Below are positions 37,592 through 48,640 of a stretch of DNA of 64,000 bases, one piece after another (positions within the stretch are counted from its first letter, which is position 1; each line of letters begins with the position of its first letter). The stretch spans positions 8,520,682 through 8,584,681 of the forward strand of contig JAQFVV010012398.1 of assembly GCA_028023455.1 (NCBI GenBank), read 5' to 3'. The stretch is from Epiperipatus broadwayi. Its lineage: Eukaryota > Onychophora > Udeonychophora > Euonychophora > Peripatidae. Made by a program: the position numbers and the translations under genes. The notes beneath the pieces were generated by a model. That model did not search any database, had not been told where the DNA came from, and was given only the letters and a program-made list of their open reading frames with translations.

Positions 37592-40500
37592 TGAAACGGT
37601 TGTCTTCAAATCCCTCACCGTTTCACCAACCATCCTAATAACCCACTCGTCTGTGCTAGATTCAAACCTGTTTAATAAGTCTAAATTAAGATTTGTAAGC
37701 TAAAAATTGCAATCACGGCTATATAAACAGCATTATATATGCACATACGAAAGAACGCTATAATTGAATAGTATTGCCAGAGTTATAGCGTATAATTTTA
37801 TCGCGTAATATTTTTAAACTATTTTTAGTACAGTAATAATGTAGCGTCAATTTGATAATTCATTACTTAAATTCGTATGTGGGAATATAATCCACCTATA
37901 TTGAATATATATAGCATAGTGGCGTGATTAAAATATTTATTAAATTTTAAGTTTCATTTTTATTATAAACCAATTTAATGTAAAAAAACACATTGAAAGG
38001 GTGATTGATTGAAAATGCGCTGACAAGTTTCTTTTTAAAAAGAAAAAAGATTTTTTTTCTAAAAATAAAAGTATTTTCGTAGAATTAAAAGTTTAGTAAA
38101 GTTTTTGCTGTAAACAATTGTATCAGTATATGCCACACCTGCCTTAGGTTTCTAAAAAGAAAAGCCAATTTTAAAATAATCTAGCTAATTGATTCTAAAT
38201 TATTTTGGAGACCTCGCTAATTAAAAATATGTTTACAGCAAAGATTTTACACATAAATTATAAAATCAGAACAAAATTCCTGACTAATTAAAAATAAAAT
38301 CTAATATCGGATTAAACTGATTAAAATTCGATTTAATTAAAAATTTGATAATCAGAGAAAAGTTATAACACCTAAAAGGAATGTCAGCATGTTTGAAATC
38401 AACCACTAATTTCCTAAGCAAATTAAAAATTTTGTAATCTTGATGGAGATGAAATTCCAAGGTGTGTGGGCTGATAAGAGGATCATTTTTAAAAAGGCCA
38501 TGTAAAGTGGAGGAGCCATCTTAGTTCTTTACTTCTTTGAAACCTTGACAGCTTTGAATTTTTGAAATCTTTACAGCTTGAATGCTACATCTGTGAATTT
38601 TTGCCTTCTTTGATCATCTTTAAGCTTTTGAATCCAGCGTGTACCCTGAACCAAAAGCAACCGTGAACATTTTGACATCCAGTTAAGTCAATAATTTTTA
38701 TATCTGTTCGAGAGAAAATGTCGGGCTAAAACAGGCAGCCTTGGCTAAGCTCCAGAGTGAAGGCGGTGGGCCTTTACTTCCATCCAAAAACCACCATCAC
38801 CAGTATGCCACCATAACATCTCCGCTCTAACCGTGGGAAGAAAATGATGCCGCAAGCCGCCACAAAGACTCCCGTAACTCCAGCTCAAGTACTACAAGAT
38901 GACCGGTAACATCACCATTTCTAACTGCAGTTCAATATATTCATTTTTCTTTAAGTCTAGACTTATAAAATTTATTTTAATTCTAAAATCTTGAATTCAA
39001 GTAAATTGCTAAATGTAAAATTTTATTCTTAAATTTAATTATTTTTTTTTTTATAGAATTCTGACCTACTTTCTAATGTTTCCTAACTAAATGATTTTAA
39101 TAATTTTATTTTCAATTTTCTCACTGCAGTTGTGACTATGGTTTCTTTATTTCTTTTTTATTTTAAAATATAAATTATATGCTAATGCCTCGAAACAGCG
39201 GGCATTCAATATTAATAATAAAGAGAAGAGAGAATGACCCCTCTTCATTTAATAATTATTTATCGTAGCTTAATGCACGCTGTTTCGAAACCCTCTTAAA
39301 TAACTGTCAAGAATGGGCTATGTGCTGATTATTATTTTGACCTTGATTATTTAATTATTTGTTGGCAATTTTAAAATGGGAATCTTGTTTTAACCCAAAG
39401 TAAATTTCAATTTAATTTTCACTAAGCAATATCCAAGCCTTGAATAAGTATATTTGTTATTTATTTCATTTTGTAAAAGCCCTCCAAATATACTTTTTCC
39501 CCTTTTTTTTTTATTATTAATCGCGTAATCAAATGTGTTATTTGAGATTGAAACTAGAAAGCAAAGAATATTTAAAAGTACGCCCACGTATAGCATATGA
39601 TTATTAAAATGCTATATTAGAGTTGGCGCTAATGATTACACTGATTAGCTATCGTTCTCGTGGCTAAATATTAAATTATTTCAACTCTTTTGCTTGGCGG
39701 ATGTGATAATTTTATTATACATTTAAACTTTCTCGTTATGTTGCATTTTCTTTAAGATGGGACTCGGAACGGCCATCCCTCTTACACTCCTTGGGTCGCA
39801 CACGAATAAGACCTGACGTCAAATTCCAGGCAATAGTGTTAGCTACCCCAACCCTCTTTAGCAGCATGGCGATCGGTCATAGGGCTCCGGTGTTGATCAC
39901 AAAACCCTAAATATTAATCCATCCGCAGGGCAACATTTATTATAACTGTTTACCAGCGCTATAGCGCATTGGTTCTTGGTTGCCAACTCTTCCTCCCTTA
40001 AATTAAGTTTCAGCCATTGTCTGACATAGTCAAGAGCTAGTTTCGGTCTCATGTACAATAGTTTGAAATAATAATGTTATGGATAAATTTGACTTTAAAT
40101 GTTTCACATACATGTGAAAACAAGGCTTCGTCTGATTACTTAGCTGAAAACCATGAAATAAGAGGGATTAGCATAATCTGCCCCATAGCTACAATGCAGT
40201 GACTGATCAATAAGATAATAAAGCAAATGATGAAAACAATATTTAATTTCATCAAATAGCATAACAAATGTAAAATAAGTTTAATTGTAAGGAGAGAATG
40301 TTAAAGCGCTCTCCAAAAATGTTAGATGCTACGCGCATTTTAATTGTAAAATGCAAGAATAATATATATAAAAATCGTCAAATTTAATCTGCAAAAATAA
40401 ACATACAATTTAATAAATTACTCTGCTCTCGATCTTATTTATTTCAATCCAATTCAAAATTCTTTATATTATATATGTGATTTCCTATGCATTAATTAGT

Positions 40501-40762
40501 TTTAAATATATATAGTTGATAAATTCCATTTTTTTTTGTTATGAGTCTCATTGCTTCTTCCTGACCTATGTCGGCTCGCGGTTAAAATAATATCTATATG
40601 TATCTTCAAGGTGGTCATCCGTAGGGTCGTGAGTCTTGGAGCACAGGTGAAGGAGTTGAAGTGCGGTCAGTCTCGAGATCTAACCATCTCATACTGGTCG
40701 GCTTGGTATCTTTGCTTGGACTCTGGATTCTGTTGCGCGAATGTGCTAGCTTGACCGGTACA
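37592..40762 (+). repeat. 5' long terminal repeat (3171 bp)
   Basis: Starts TGAAACGGTTG and ends GACCGGTACA. Its 3' third has less AT-rich blocks: 38690-38930, 39750-39910 and 40550-40762. Inside lie a perfect CRE TGACGTCA (39814-39821), a hairpin (39191-39206 with 39272-39287, 15 of 16 bases) whose loop carries AATAAA at 39217, and a 20-bp inverted pair (GTAAAGTTTTTGCTGTAAAC near 38097, partner near 38231). At over 3 kb it is much longer than the usual few hundred bases. No convincing ORF is present. Confidence 0.9.
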
Positions 40763-40784
40763 TAGATTTTTTTCCCCCCGATTA

Positions 40785-40805
40785 TGGACGCCCAAAACGT
40801 GGGGC
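40785..40805 (+). other. Primer-binding-site-like sequence
   Basis: TGGACGCCCAAAACGTGGGG begins 23 bases after the 5' LTR. It resembles the TGGCGCCCAACGTGGGGC-type primer binding sites of many animal gypsy-type elements, with small insertions. A second candidate, TGGCGCCCGAGGATG at 41111, is farther away. Neither is immediately next to the LTR, so the call is tentative. Confidence 0.3.
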
Positions 40806-41400
40806 TTTTGATCAATGCCACGACCCTGAACCAATGATAAAGGAATTTAATGATATAGTATATAAATTTTTTTTTCCTGATTATCCAAACGTTAGAGTTT
40901 TTGATCAAAATCAACAGTATAGCATTCATTTTTTCTTACTGCTTGCTCAAATAGGAGACTAATTATTCTCCGTCCCTAAAAATTGAACATTAAAAAAACT
41001 ATATATATAACTTTTTCTGTTAATGCATAATAAAAAAAAAAATTTTTTTTTCAAATGACTTTTGGTAAATTTTGAGTTTAATTTTGTTAAGCTTCTTGCT
41101 CACTGGTGACTGGCGCCCGAGGATGATTTAAATAAGCTATAGGTCATCCTCATATAAATTTGTCATCAGGGGTAGTGAAGGAAAACATTGTAATTTAAAA
41201 GGAAAGAAAAAACCGTTTGTTTTTTTTTAATGTAAATCATACTTTGTGAATTGGATTGAATAAGAATGAGAATGAAATTGGAAAGTGGGTCAAATATAAA
41301 TTTTACCGTTTGAAACTGGCACAGACGTATAAAACAAAATATTGTTACAATCATGAACTAATTTAAAATTAAATTTTAAAGCAGCTGGAAGAAACCGAGG

Positions 41401-41406
41401 GTGAGT
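41401..41406 (+). other. Possible splice donor in the retroelement leader
   Basis: CGAGG/GTGAGT matches the donor consensus and lies between the LTR and the first ORF, where retroelements often carry a major splice donor. No acceptor has been identified, so this is only a candidate. Confidence 0.25.
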
Positions 41407-41672
41407 CAACTTTTATTATTTATTTTTATAATTGTATTTATTAAAGTTATGAAATAATGGGCGGGTCTTGCAAAATAAAAATAATAGCGGTATAAAGTTA
41501 GGCATCATAGTAGAGTTAGGCATCATAACAGGATGGGAAGTGAACCAGTCACTTTCATTCACGGAGTTTAGCCATCAGCCGTATATTCAATAAAGTTTTT
41601 TTTAGTAAATTAATTAGTATTGTTTTGAGATCTAGTTTAATAAGAGTAAAAAAAAATAATAATAATAATAAT

Positions 41673-42104
41673 ATGGAGGAGGATCAAGAAATAATGAGTG
41701 AAGGGGAAGAAGTACAGAAGGAAATAGAAGGGAAAGGTTTAGGGATCACGTTAAGGTCAGGGAGAAAGATCGCAGAAGAGAGCAGCAGCACAGAAGGGGA
41801 AGTGAGCCTTAGCCCTGATGAGGAAATTCCTACAGGAGAAGCTGCCATTATCTCAGAAGAACCAGTAAATAATGAAATAGAACATAAACAGGTGGAAGAG
41901 TCCAAAAATAAAAATCGGGATGTGAATTTTATGTTGGAGAGGATGACTCAAATTTTTATAAAGAGAGACGAGGTAAATAGTCAGAAATTAGAGGAGAGAG
42001 ATCAAAAAAATAAGTTAGAAATGGAGCAGAGATTTGAGGTGTTGGGAAAGGAAATTAGAGAGGCAAACAAACGGTATGAGGAAGGGATAGTAGAAGTGAG
42101 ATGA
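41673..42104 (+). CDS. Retroelement Gag-like coiled-coil ORF, upstream part
   Basis: The first ATG in the frame is at 41673; the open frame begins earlier at a non-ATG codon and runs through (AAT)n. It encodes about 143 residues to a TGA at 42102. The protein is very acidic and hydrophilic. It has GITLRSGRKIAEES at about residues 22-35, a Ser/Glu/Pro-rich linker, and a long heptad-rich helix from about residue 85 (FMLERMTQIFIKRDEVNSQK onward). LRSGR motifs near the N-terminus, followed by coiled coil, occur in Gag proteins of some arthropod gypsy-type elements. No capsid core or CCHC knuckle is visible. The frame continues past the TGA without shift, so the stop is either a mutation or a readthrough point. 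Confidence 0.7.
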   Translation: MEEDQEIMSEGEEVQKEIEGKGLGITLRSGRKIAEESSSTEGEVSLSPDEEIPTGEAAIISEEPVNNEIEHKQVEESKNKNRDVNFMLERMTQIFIKRDEVNSQKLEERDQKNKLEMEQRFEVLGKEIREANKRYEEGIVEVR

Positions 42105-43229
42105 GAAATGGAAATGCAAGGCCAACGACTTGAAGAAAAGCTATGTAGGAGCTGGCAGGAGTTGTCAATCAGCTGCCAAGAAAAATATGAAGAAGTTCAA
42201 GTAGAGGTCACAAAAAAATTAGATCAAAACCGAGAAGAAACCAACAAGGAAATAGAATCACTAAAAGAACAACTCACAGATGTTAGAGGGCAGACCGAGC
42301 ATCAGGAAATGGTTATGGAGGAGAAAGTCTCTAAAATGGGGCAAGATATCTGCCTAAAAATTGAAGAATATGAAGAGGGACAGAAACAGATCACTATTGA
42401 TACAGGAAAGGGAGATGCATTGCTGGATACTGGGAGCCAATTGTCATTCATGTCAAAAAGATGGCTAGCAGAGGTGGAAGAGCAAACGTTTGGGGTACCA
42501 ACATTGCCAGTAAAAGAAATGATTATAACACTAGCTGACAGTAGGAAAACTAAAACGGAAAGAAAACAAGTATGGTTAGAACTAGTGTGGGGTAAAACGA
42601 CTCTTGGCCATACATTTTTGGTCATGGCGAAGTTAATACATGATCTTGTAATAGGAAATGACTTTTTAAATATGTATCAGTGCCATCTCGATTATGAGAA
42701 AGGTATAATGTGTGTCTACCAAGAAAAAATTAGTTTTAAAAAGAGACAAGCCCAAAGTACAAACTGTGGAGAAGCATGTAGTGAGTCAGAGAAAGAAAGT
42801 AAGAAGCAAAAAAAATCTGTACATTTTGCACCAGTCGCGTTAAACGATAAGGGAGTGAATAAAGAAAGTTATTTAGATGATCTGGGCGAAACAAGTCAAA
42901 AAAATGGGAATATCATTATATCAAATATAGAAAAAGAACCAGCAGTTAAGGAAGATAAGATTACACATAGTGAGTCAGTTTGTCGGGACTCGAAGTCAAA
43001 AAGGGGTTCGAAATTAGAGGAAGATGATTGGGAATTAAATAACGAGATCCCATACGAAGGGAGTGAATTTGCCAGAAGCTTAAAAATGCACCCAAGTCAG
43101 CCTCTGTTAAGACCAACGAGCGAATGTAATGAGACATCTGAAGCCGAGGATGATGATGACATGTTGGGATATTGGTTTGGCTTTAGTAGTCACGAGCCAA
43201 GTATTAAACAACCCCCAGATCCTACTTAA
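42105..43229 (+). CDS. Retroelement coiled coil plus retropepsin (aspartic protease) ORF
   Basis: It continues the frame of the preceding ORF directly after the TGA at 42102-42104; the first ATG is at 42108 and the stop at 43227-43229. Residues 1 to about 100 are a coiled coil rich in Glu, Gln and Lys. Residues about 103-205 are a retroviral-type aspartic protease: ALLDTGSQLSFMS holds the catalytic DTG triad, ITLADS forms the flap side, and LVIGNDFLNMYQCHLDY is the hydrophobic-Gly motif that closes the fold. The rest, to residue 373, is a charged tail with a VHFAPV motif and an acidic end. Capsid, zinc knuckle, reverse transcriptase, RNase H and integrase are all missing. The protease is complete enough to be active if expressed. 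Confidence 0.8.
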   Translation, partial: EMEMQGQRLEEKLCRSWQELSISCQEKYEEVQVEVTKKLDQNREETNKEIESLKEQLTDVRGQTEHQEMVMEEKVSKMGQDICLKIEEYEEGQKQITIDTGKGDALLDTGSQLSFMSKRWLAEVEEQTFGVPTLPVKEMIITLADSRKTKTERKQVWLELVWGKTTLGHTFLVMAKLIHDLVIGNDFLNMYQCHLDYEKGIMCVYQEKISFKKRQAQSTNCGEACSESEKESKKQKKSVHFAPVALNDKGVNKESYLDDLGETSQKNGNIIISNIEKEPAVKEDKITHSESVCRDSKSKRGSKLEEDDWELNNEIPYEGSEFARSLKMHPSQPLLRPTSECNETSEAEDDDDMLGYWFGFSSHEPSIKQPPDPT

Positions 43230-43650
43230 AAATTTATTAGCTATAAAAAAAAAAAAAAAGGATCTGTCCCTCCCCCAAAAACATTAAATATATATACTGC
43301 ATATTTAAAAAAAAAAAAAAACTAACATGTCTACCCCATTCTAACTGACGAATATCCATTTGGATATTAATTCAGATTTATTGAGATTTCATGATTTTTT
43401 TTATGATTGATTGGTGATTTAATGTGTATGTCGCTCTTGATATTAATTTTATTGCGCGTATGTTTTTTTTTGTGGTAGGAGAGTCGTAAATATAAAGGTA
43501 GTGATAAATAAATCCCTTAGCGCAGCAAGTAAATAAGTTTATGTGCATGGGAAAATAGGAAATTATTTAACAAATTGATAACTAAAATTCAAAGTCATGA
43601 TTGTAGCAAGGTCATTTTTTTTAATTGTTTTTTTTTTAAGTTTACGGAAA
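43230..43650 (+). other. 3' untranslated part of the LTR element
   Basis: Contains two A15-type runs (43244 and 43306) and no ORF. The sequence just before the 3' LTR (TTTTTTTTAAGTTTACGGAAA) has only a weak purine tract, so the polypurine tract is not convincing. Confidence 0.5.
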
Positions 43651-46600
43651 TGAAACGGTTGTCTTCAAATCCCTCACCGTTTCACCAACCATCCTAATAA
43701 CCCACTCGTCTGTGCTAGATTCAAACCTGTTTAATAAGTCTAAATTAAGATTTGTAAGCTAAAAATTGCAATCACGGCTATATAAACAGCATTATATACG
43801 CACATACGAAAGAACGCTATAATTGAATAGTATTGCCAGAGTTATAGCGTATAATTTTATCGCGTAATATTTTTAAACTATTTTTAGTACAGTAATAATG
43901 TAGCGTCAATTTAATAATTCATTACTTAAATTCGTATGTGGGAATATAATCCACCTATATTGAATATATATAGCATAGTGGCGTGATTAAAATATTTATT
44001 AAATTTTAAGTTTCATTTTTATTATAAACCAATTTAATGTAAAAAACACATTGAAAGGGTGATTGATTGCAAATGCGCTGACAAGTTTCTTTTTAAAAAG
44101 AAAAAAGATTTTTTTTTCTAAAAATAAAAGTATTTTCGTAGAATTAAAAGTTTAGTAAAGTTTTTGCTGTAAACAATTGTATCAGTATATGCCACACCTG
44201 CCTTAGGTTTCTAAAAAGAAAAGCCAATTTTAAAATAATCTAGCTAATTGATTCTAAATTATTTTGGAGACCTCGCTAATTAAAAATATGTTTACAGCAA
44301 AGATTTTACACATAAATTATAAAATCAGAACAAAATTCCTGACTAATTAAAAATAAAATCTAATATCGGATTAAACTGATTAAAATTCGATTTAATTAAA
44401 AATTTGATAATCAGAGAAAAGTTATAACACCTAAAAGGAATGTCAGCATGTTTGAAATCAACCACTAATTTCCTAAGCAAATTAAAAATTTTGTAATCTT
44501 GATGGAGATGAAATTCCAAGGTGTGTGGGCTGATAAGCGGATCATTTTTAAAAAGGCCATGTAAAGTGGAGGAGCCATCTTAGTTCTTTACTTCTTTGAA
44601 ACCTTGACAGCTTTGAATTTTTGAAATCTTTACAGCTTGAATGCTACATCTGTGAATTTTTGCCTTCTTTGATCATCTTTAAGCTTTTGAATCCAGCGTG
44701 TACCCTGAACCAAAAGCAACCGTGAACATTTTGACATCCAGTTAAGTCAATAATTTTTATATCTGTTCGAGAGAAAATGTCGGGCTAAAACAGGCAGCCT
44801 TGGCTAAGCTCCAGAGTGAAGGCGGTGGGCCTTTACTTCCATCCAAAAACCACCATCACCAGTATGCCGCCATAACATCTCCGCTCTAACCGTGGGAAGA
44901 AAATGATGCCGCAAGCCGCCACAAAGACTCCCGTAACTCCAGCTCAAGTACTACAAGATGACCGGTAACATCACCATTTCTAACTGCAGTTCAATATATT
45001 CATTTTTCTTTAAGTCTAGACTTATAAAATTTATTTTAATTCTAAAATCTTGAATTCAAGTAAATTGCTAAATGTAAAATTTTATTCTTAAATTTAATTA
45101 TTTTTTTATAGAATTCTGACCTACTTTCTAATGTTTCCTAACTAAATGATTTTAATAATTTTATTTTCAATTTTCTCACTGCAGTTGTGACTATGGTTTC
45201 TTTATTTCTTTTTTATTTTAAAATATAAATTATATGCTAATGCCTCGAAACAGCGGGCATTCAATATTAATAATAAAGAGAAGAGAGAATGACCCCTCTT
45301 CATTTAATAATTATTTATCGTAGCTTAATGCACGCTGTTTCGAAACCCTCTTAAATAACTGTCAAGAATGGGCTATGTGCTGATTATTATTTTGACCTTG
45401 ATTATTTAATTATTTGTTGGCAATTTTAAAATGGGAATCTTGTTTTAACCCAAAGTAAATTTCAATTTAATTTTCACTAAGCAATATCCAAGCCTTGAAT
45501 AAGTATATTTGTTATTTATTTCATTTTGTAAAAGCCCTCCAAATATACTTTTTCCCCCTTTTTTTTTTATTAATCGCGTAATCAAATGTGTTATTTGAGA
45601 TTGAAACTAGAAAGCAAAGAATATTTAAAAGTACGCCCACGTATAGCATATGATTATTAAAATGCTATATTAGAGTTGGCGCTAATGATTACACTGATTA
45701 GCTATCGTTCTCGTGGCTAAATATTAAATTATTTCAACTCTTTTGCTTGGCGGATGTGATAATTTTATTATACATTTAAACTTTCTCGTTATGTTGCATT
45801 TTTCTTTAAGATGGGACTCGGAACGGCCATCCCTCTTACACTCCTTGGGTCGCACACGAATAAGACCTGACGTCAAATTCCAGGCAATAGTGTTAGCTAC
45901 CCCAACCCTCTTTAGCAGCATGGCGATCGGTCATAGGGCTCCGGTGTTGATCACAAAACCCTAAATATTAATCCATCCGCAGAGCAACATTTATTATAAC
46001 TGTTTACCAGCGCTATAGCGCATTGGTTCTTTTGTTGCCAACTCTTCCTCCCTTAAATTAAGTTTCAGCCATTGTCTGACATATTCAAGAGCTAGTTTCG
46101 GTCTCATGTACAATAGTTTGAAATAATAATGTTATAGATAAATTTGACTTTAAATGTTTCACATATATGTGAAAACAAGGCTTCGTCTGATTACTTAGCT
46201 GAAAACCATGAAATAAGAGGGATTAGCATAATCTGCCCCATAGCTACAATGCAGTGACTGATCAATAAGATAATAAAGCAAATGATGAAAACAATATTTA
46301 ATTTCATCAAATAGCATAACAAATGTAAAATAAGTTTAATTGTAAGGAGAGAATGTTAAAGCGCTCTCCAAAAATGTTAGATGCTACGCGCATTTTAATT
46401 GTAAAATGCAAGAATAATATATATAAAAATCGTCAAATTTAATCTGCAAAAATAAACATACAATTTAATAAATTACTCTGCTCTCGATCTTATTTATTTC
46501 AATCCAATTCAAAATTCTTTATATTATATATGTGATTTCCTATGCATTAATTAGTTTTAAATATATATAGTTGATAAATTCCATTTTTTTGTTATGAGTC

Positions 46601-46815
46601 TCATTGCTTCTCCCTGACCTATGTCGGCTCGCGGTTAAAATAATATCTATATGTATCTTCAAGGTGGTCATCCGTAGGGTCGTGAGTCTTGGAGCACAGG
46701 TGAAGGAGTTGAAGTGCGGTCAGTCTCGAGATCTAACCATCTCATACTGGTTGGCTTGGTATCTTTGCTTGGACTCTGGATTCTGTTGCGCGAATGTGCT
46801 AGCTTGACCGGTACA
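43651..46815 (+). repeat. 3' long terminal repeat (3165 bp)
   Basis: Near-identical to 37592-40762, with the same TGAAACGG start and GGTACA end. It carries the same CRE (45868-45875) and the AATAAA-bearing hairpin (near 45246-45340). The element ends at 46815; the following ATATATAATCAAG belongs to the interrupted RTE element. Confidence 0.9.
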
Positions 46816-47944
46816 ATATATAATCAAGAACAAGCTGAATTTAAAAGTGGTCTTAGTATAGTGGATCATATTCATGTATTGAGAGAAGTTATAGAAAAGA
46901 TGAATCAATATCAATTGGCATTACGCTTTGTATTTGTATATTGTAAAAAGTTATTTGATTCTATAAGTATTTCTTTAGTGATCACAACATTGGATCATCA
47001 AGGAATAGATTCAAAATACTGGCATATTCTGAGGAATAAAATAAAAATTCAAAAGCAAAAACATTAACATTGAGAAGGGTGTATGATAGCGTGATTCTGT
47101 ATCCCCAAAACGTTTTACTGAAGTTTTGCAAGAAATATTTTGTGACTAAAATGAGAAGCCAATGGAATAAAAATAAGGAAGTTTTTTAAATCATCTAAAT
47201 TTTTGCAGATGATGTAGTTATTTTTGCAAATAATGCTTTAGAGCTTCAGTAAATATTACAAGAGTTATCAGATGAAAGTAGGAAAGTATGTTTAAAGGTA
47301 AATATTAGAAAGACTAAAGTAATGTTCAATGGATTTTCTCAAAAGAATAAAATAAAGATTGATAATTATGAATTAGAAAAAGTTTAAAAACTACAACTAT
47401 GTTGGTCAGATTATTACTGCAGATGGATGCATAATGGATAAAATTAATCATACAAGTAAACATGGTTTGAGTACTTTTGGTAGAAATAATATTAAAAGGA
47501 AATATGAATAAGCTTATGTGATTGAAATGGAAGGTTTTCAGTAAATGTGTGTTACCACATCTTACTTATGAATCTGAGACTTGGACATTTAATGGAAGAG
47601 CAATACAGAGACATCAGACAACTCAACAAACTATGGAGTAACAAGAAGAGATCAAAAATGAAATACATGGGTGCGAAAACAAAAAGTGCTATGGACATAA
47701 TTGAAAAAATTAAGATACTATAGTGGAGTTGGACTGGATATATTTCTAGAAAAATGGTAATAGATGGACAGTTAAAATTTTAAACTGGATTCCAAGAGAT
47801 TGTAAAAAAACCTAGAATGATACTATATGTGAGATGAATGGATAAAGTAAAAAAGTGTGATGTGGTGAAGAAGAGTTAGAGATCATAAAAGATGTATTGA
47901 ACTTGGAAAGATGTCAACTTGCAGTGGATCAATAATGGTTAAAA

Positions 47945-47982
<38 letters not shown>
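46816..47982 (+). pseudogene. RTE-type LINE, 3' part, split by the LTR element
   Basis: Directly after the LTR the plus strand reads NQEQAEFKSGLSIVDHIHVL then REVIEKMNQYQ, the RTE reverse transcriptase block EQAGFRxGFSTxDHIH. Its frame is open to 47064, with the DYEKAFDS block read as YCKKLFDSIS. Later blocks appear in shifted frames: NFADDVVIFANN with the catalytic Asp pair intact (about 47195-47235), KTKVMFNGFSQKNKIKIDNY (about 47310-47370), a SETWTF relic near 47570, and RWTVKILNWIPRDCK near 47765. It ends in a (GAT)n tail at 47946-47982, typical of RTE elements. Frameshifts and stops show it is inactive. The upstream half lies, if anywhere, before 37592. Confidence 0.85.
47946..47982 (+). 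repeat. (GAT)n tail of the RTE element
   Basis: About 12 GAT units directly follow the end of the LINE reading frame (QWLKMM-type ending). Simple-repeat tails of this kind mark RTE 3' ends, so this array defines the element boundary. Confidence 0.85.
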
Positions 47983-47984
47983 AG

Positions 47985-48560
47985 TCACTTTGCAATCTTT
48001 GGTCTCTTCTTAAACATATTAGACCATAGTTAAAGATGGGTATCCATCTTTATTATAAAAAGGTGATTGCCTTTACAATAGATAAAGATTGTTAATTATT
48101 ATTGATATTGGTATTGTTTAGGTAAAGACTGCTTTCATATATATATAGGTGTGTGTGTGTGTGTTTGTGTATGGAAATAATAAGAAATATGTCAACTAAT
48201 TTAAAATATATATATAAATAAAATCAAATTCAGTTCTTATATATATACTTAACAAAATACAATTCTTTGTTCACACAATTGCTTTCATATTTCAATTAAA
48301 CACGGGTTTTCTTTAGTTGTATTATATATATAATCTTCTAACACTTAGCTGTTATATATAAAAAAAATTTACATAGCACTAATGCTTTCATTGCCATCTA
48401 AAATTATCCTCTCATCTATAATCTACTTATCATTTTAAACCTAAAATGTCAAGATAATTCACTTTTTCATCTGCTACAAATTATAAATGTAATAAAAACT
48501 ATAGCATAACCTTTAATCTTGAACTTCTTTTTTCTTTTAAAAATAGTCAGTATAAACAAT
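47985..48560. other. AT-rich intronic stretch
   Basis: Contains (GT)n near 48150 and short (AT)n runs. Nothing else recognised. Confidence 0.45.
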
Positions 48561-48640
48561 ATTCATCAAAATATAAAATCACAAACCAATTTTCTTTAAA
48601 AAACTTGTTTTTTATTATTATGACTATATGAATTTTAATT

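Larger units (their letters stand above)
37592..46815 (+). mobile_element. LTR retrotransposon with 3.17-kb LTRs and a protease-only coding region
   Basis: Two direct repeats, 37592-40762 and 43651-46815, begin TGAAACGG and end GGTACA, so they carry the TG..CA ends of LTRs. By eye they differ by roughly a dozen substitutions and some homopolymer indels, so the insertion is recent. ATAT occurs immediately outside both ends and would be a 4-bp target duplication, although the flank is an (AT)n run. The 2.9-kb internal region holds a leader, a coiled-coil ORF and a retropepsin. Reverse transcriptase, RNase H and integrase are absent, so the element is non-autonomous and must have been moved by enzymes from elsewhere. 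The protease resembles those of Ty3/gypsy-type elements. It is inserted in an RTE LINE inside intron 2 of the secreted-protein gene, in the sense orientation. Confidence 0.88.

Noticed and set aside
40551-40929. Frames across the end of the 5' LTR, repeated at 46604-46807 in the 3' LTR
   Set aside because: They lie in LTR or leader sequence, overlap on opposite strands and match no family.
41111-41125. TGGCGCCCGAGGATG as the primer binding site
   Set aside because: The first ten bases resemble a tRNA-Lys-type site, but it is about 350 bases beyond the LTR end; the nearer degenerate site at 40785 is preferred.
41684-42625. Minus-strand frames of 73 and 107 codons
   Set aside because: Shadows of the retroelement coiled-coil/protease gene.
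45724-45964. Overlapping frames on both strands in the LTR (73 and 65 codons)
   Set aside because: They reflect the less AT-rich LTR block; the 5' LTR does not keep the same start, and neither frame has a domain.
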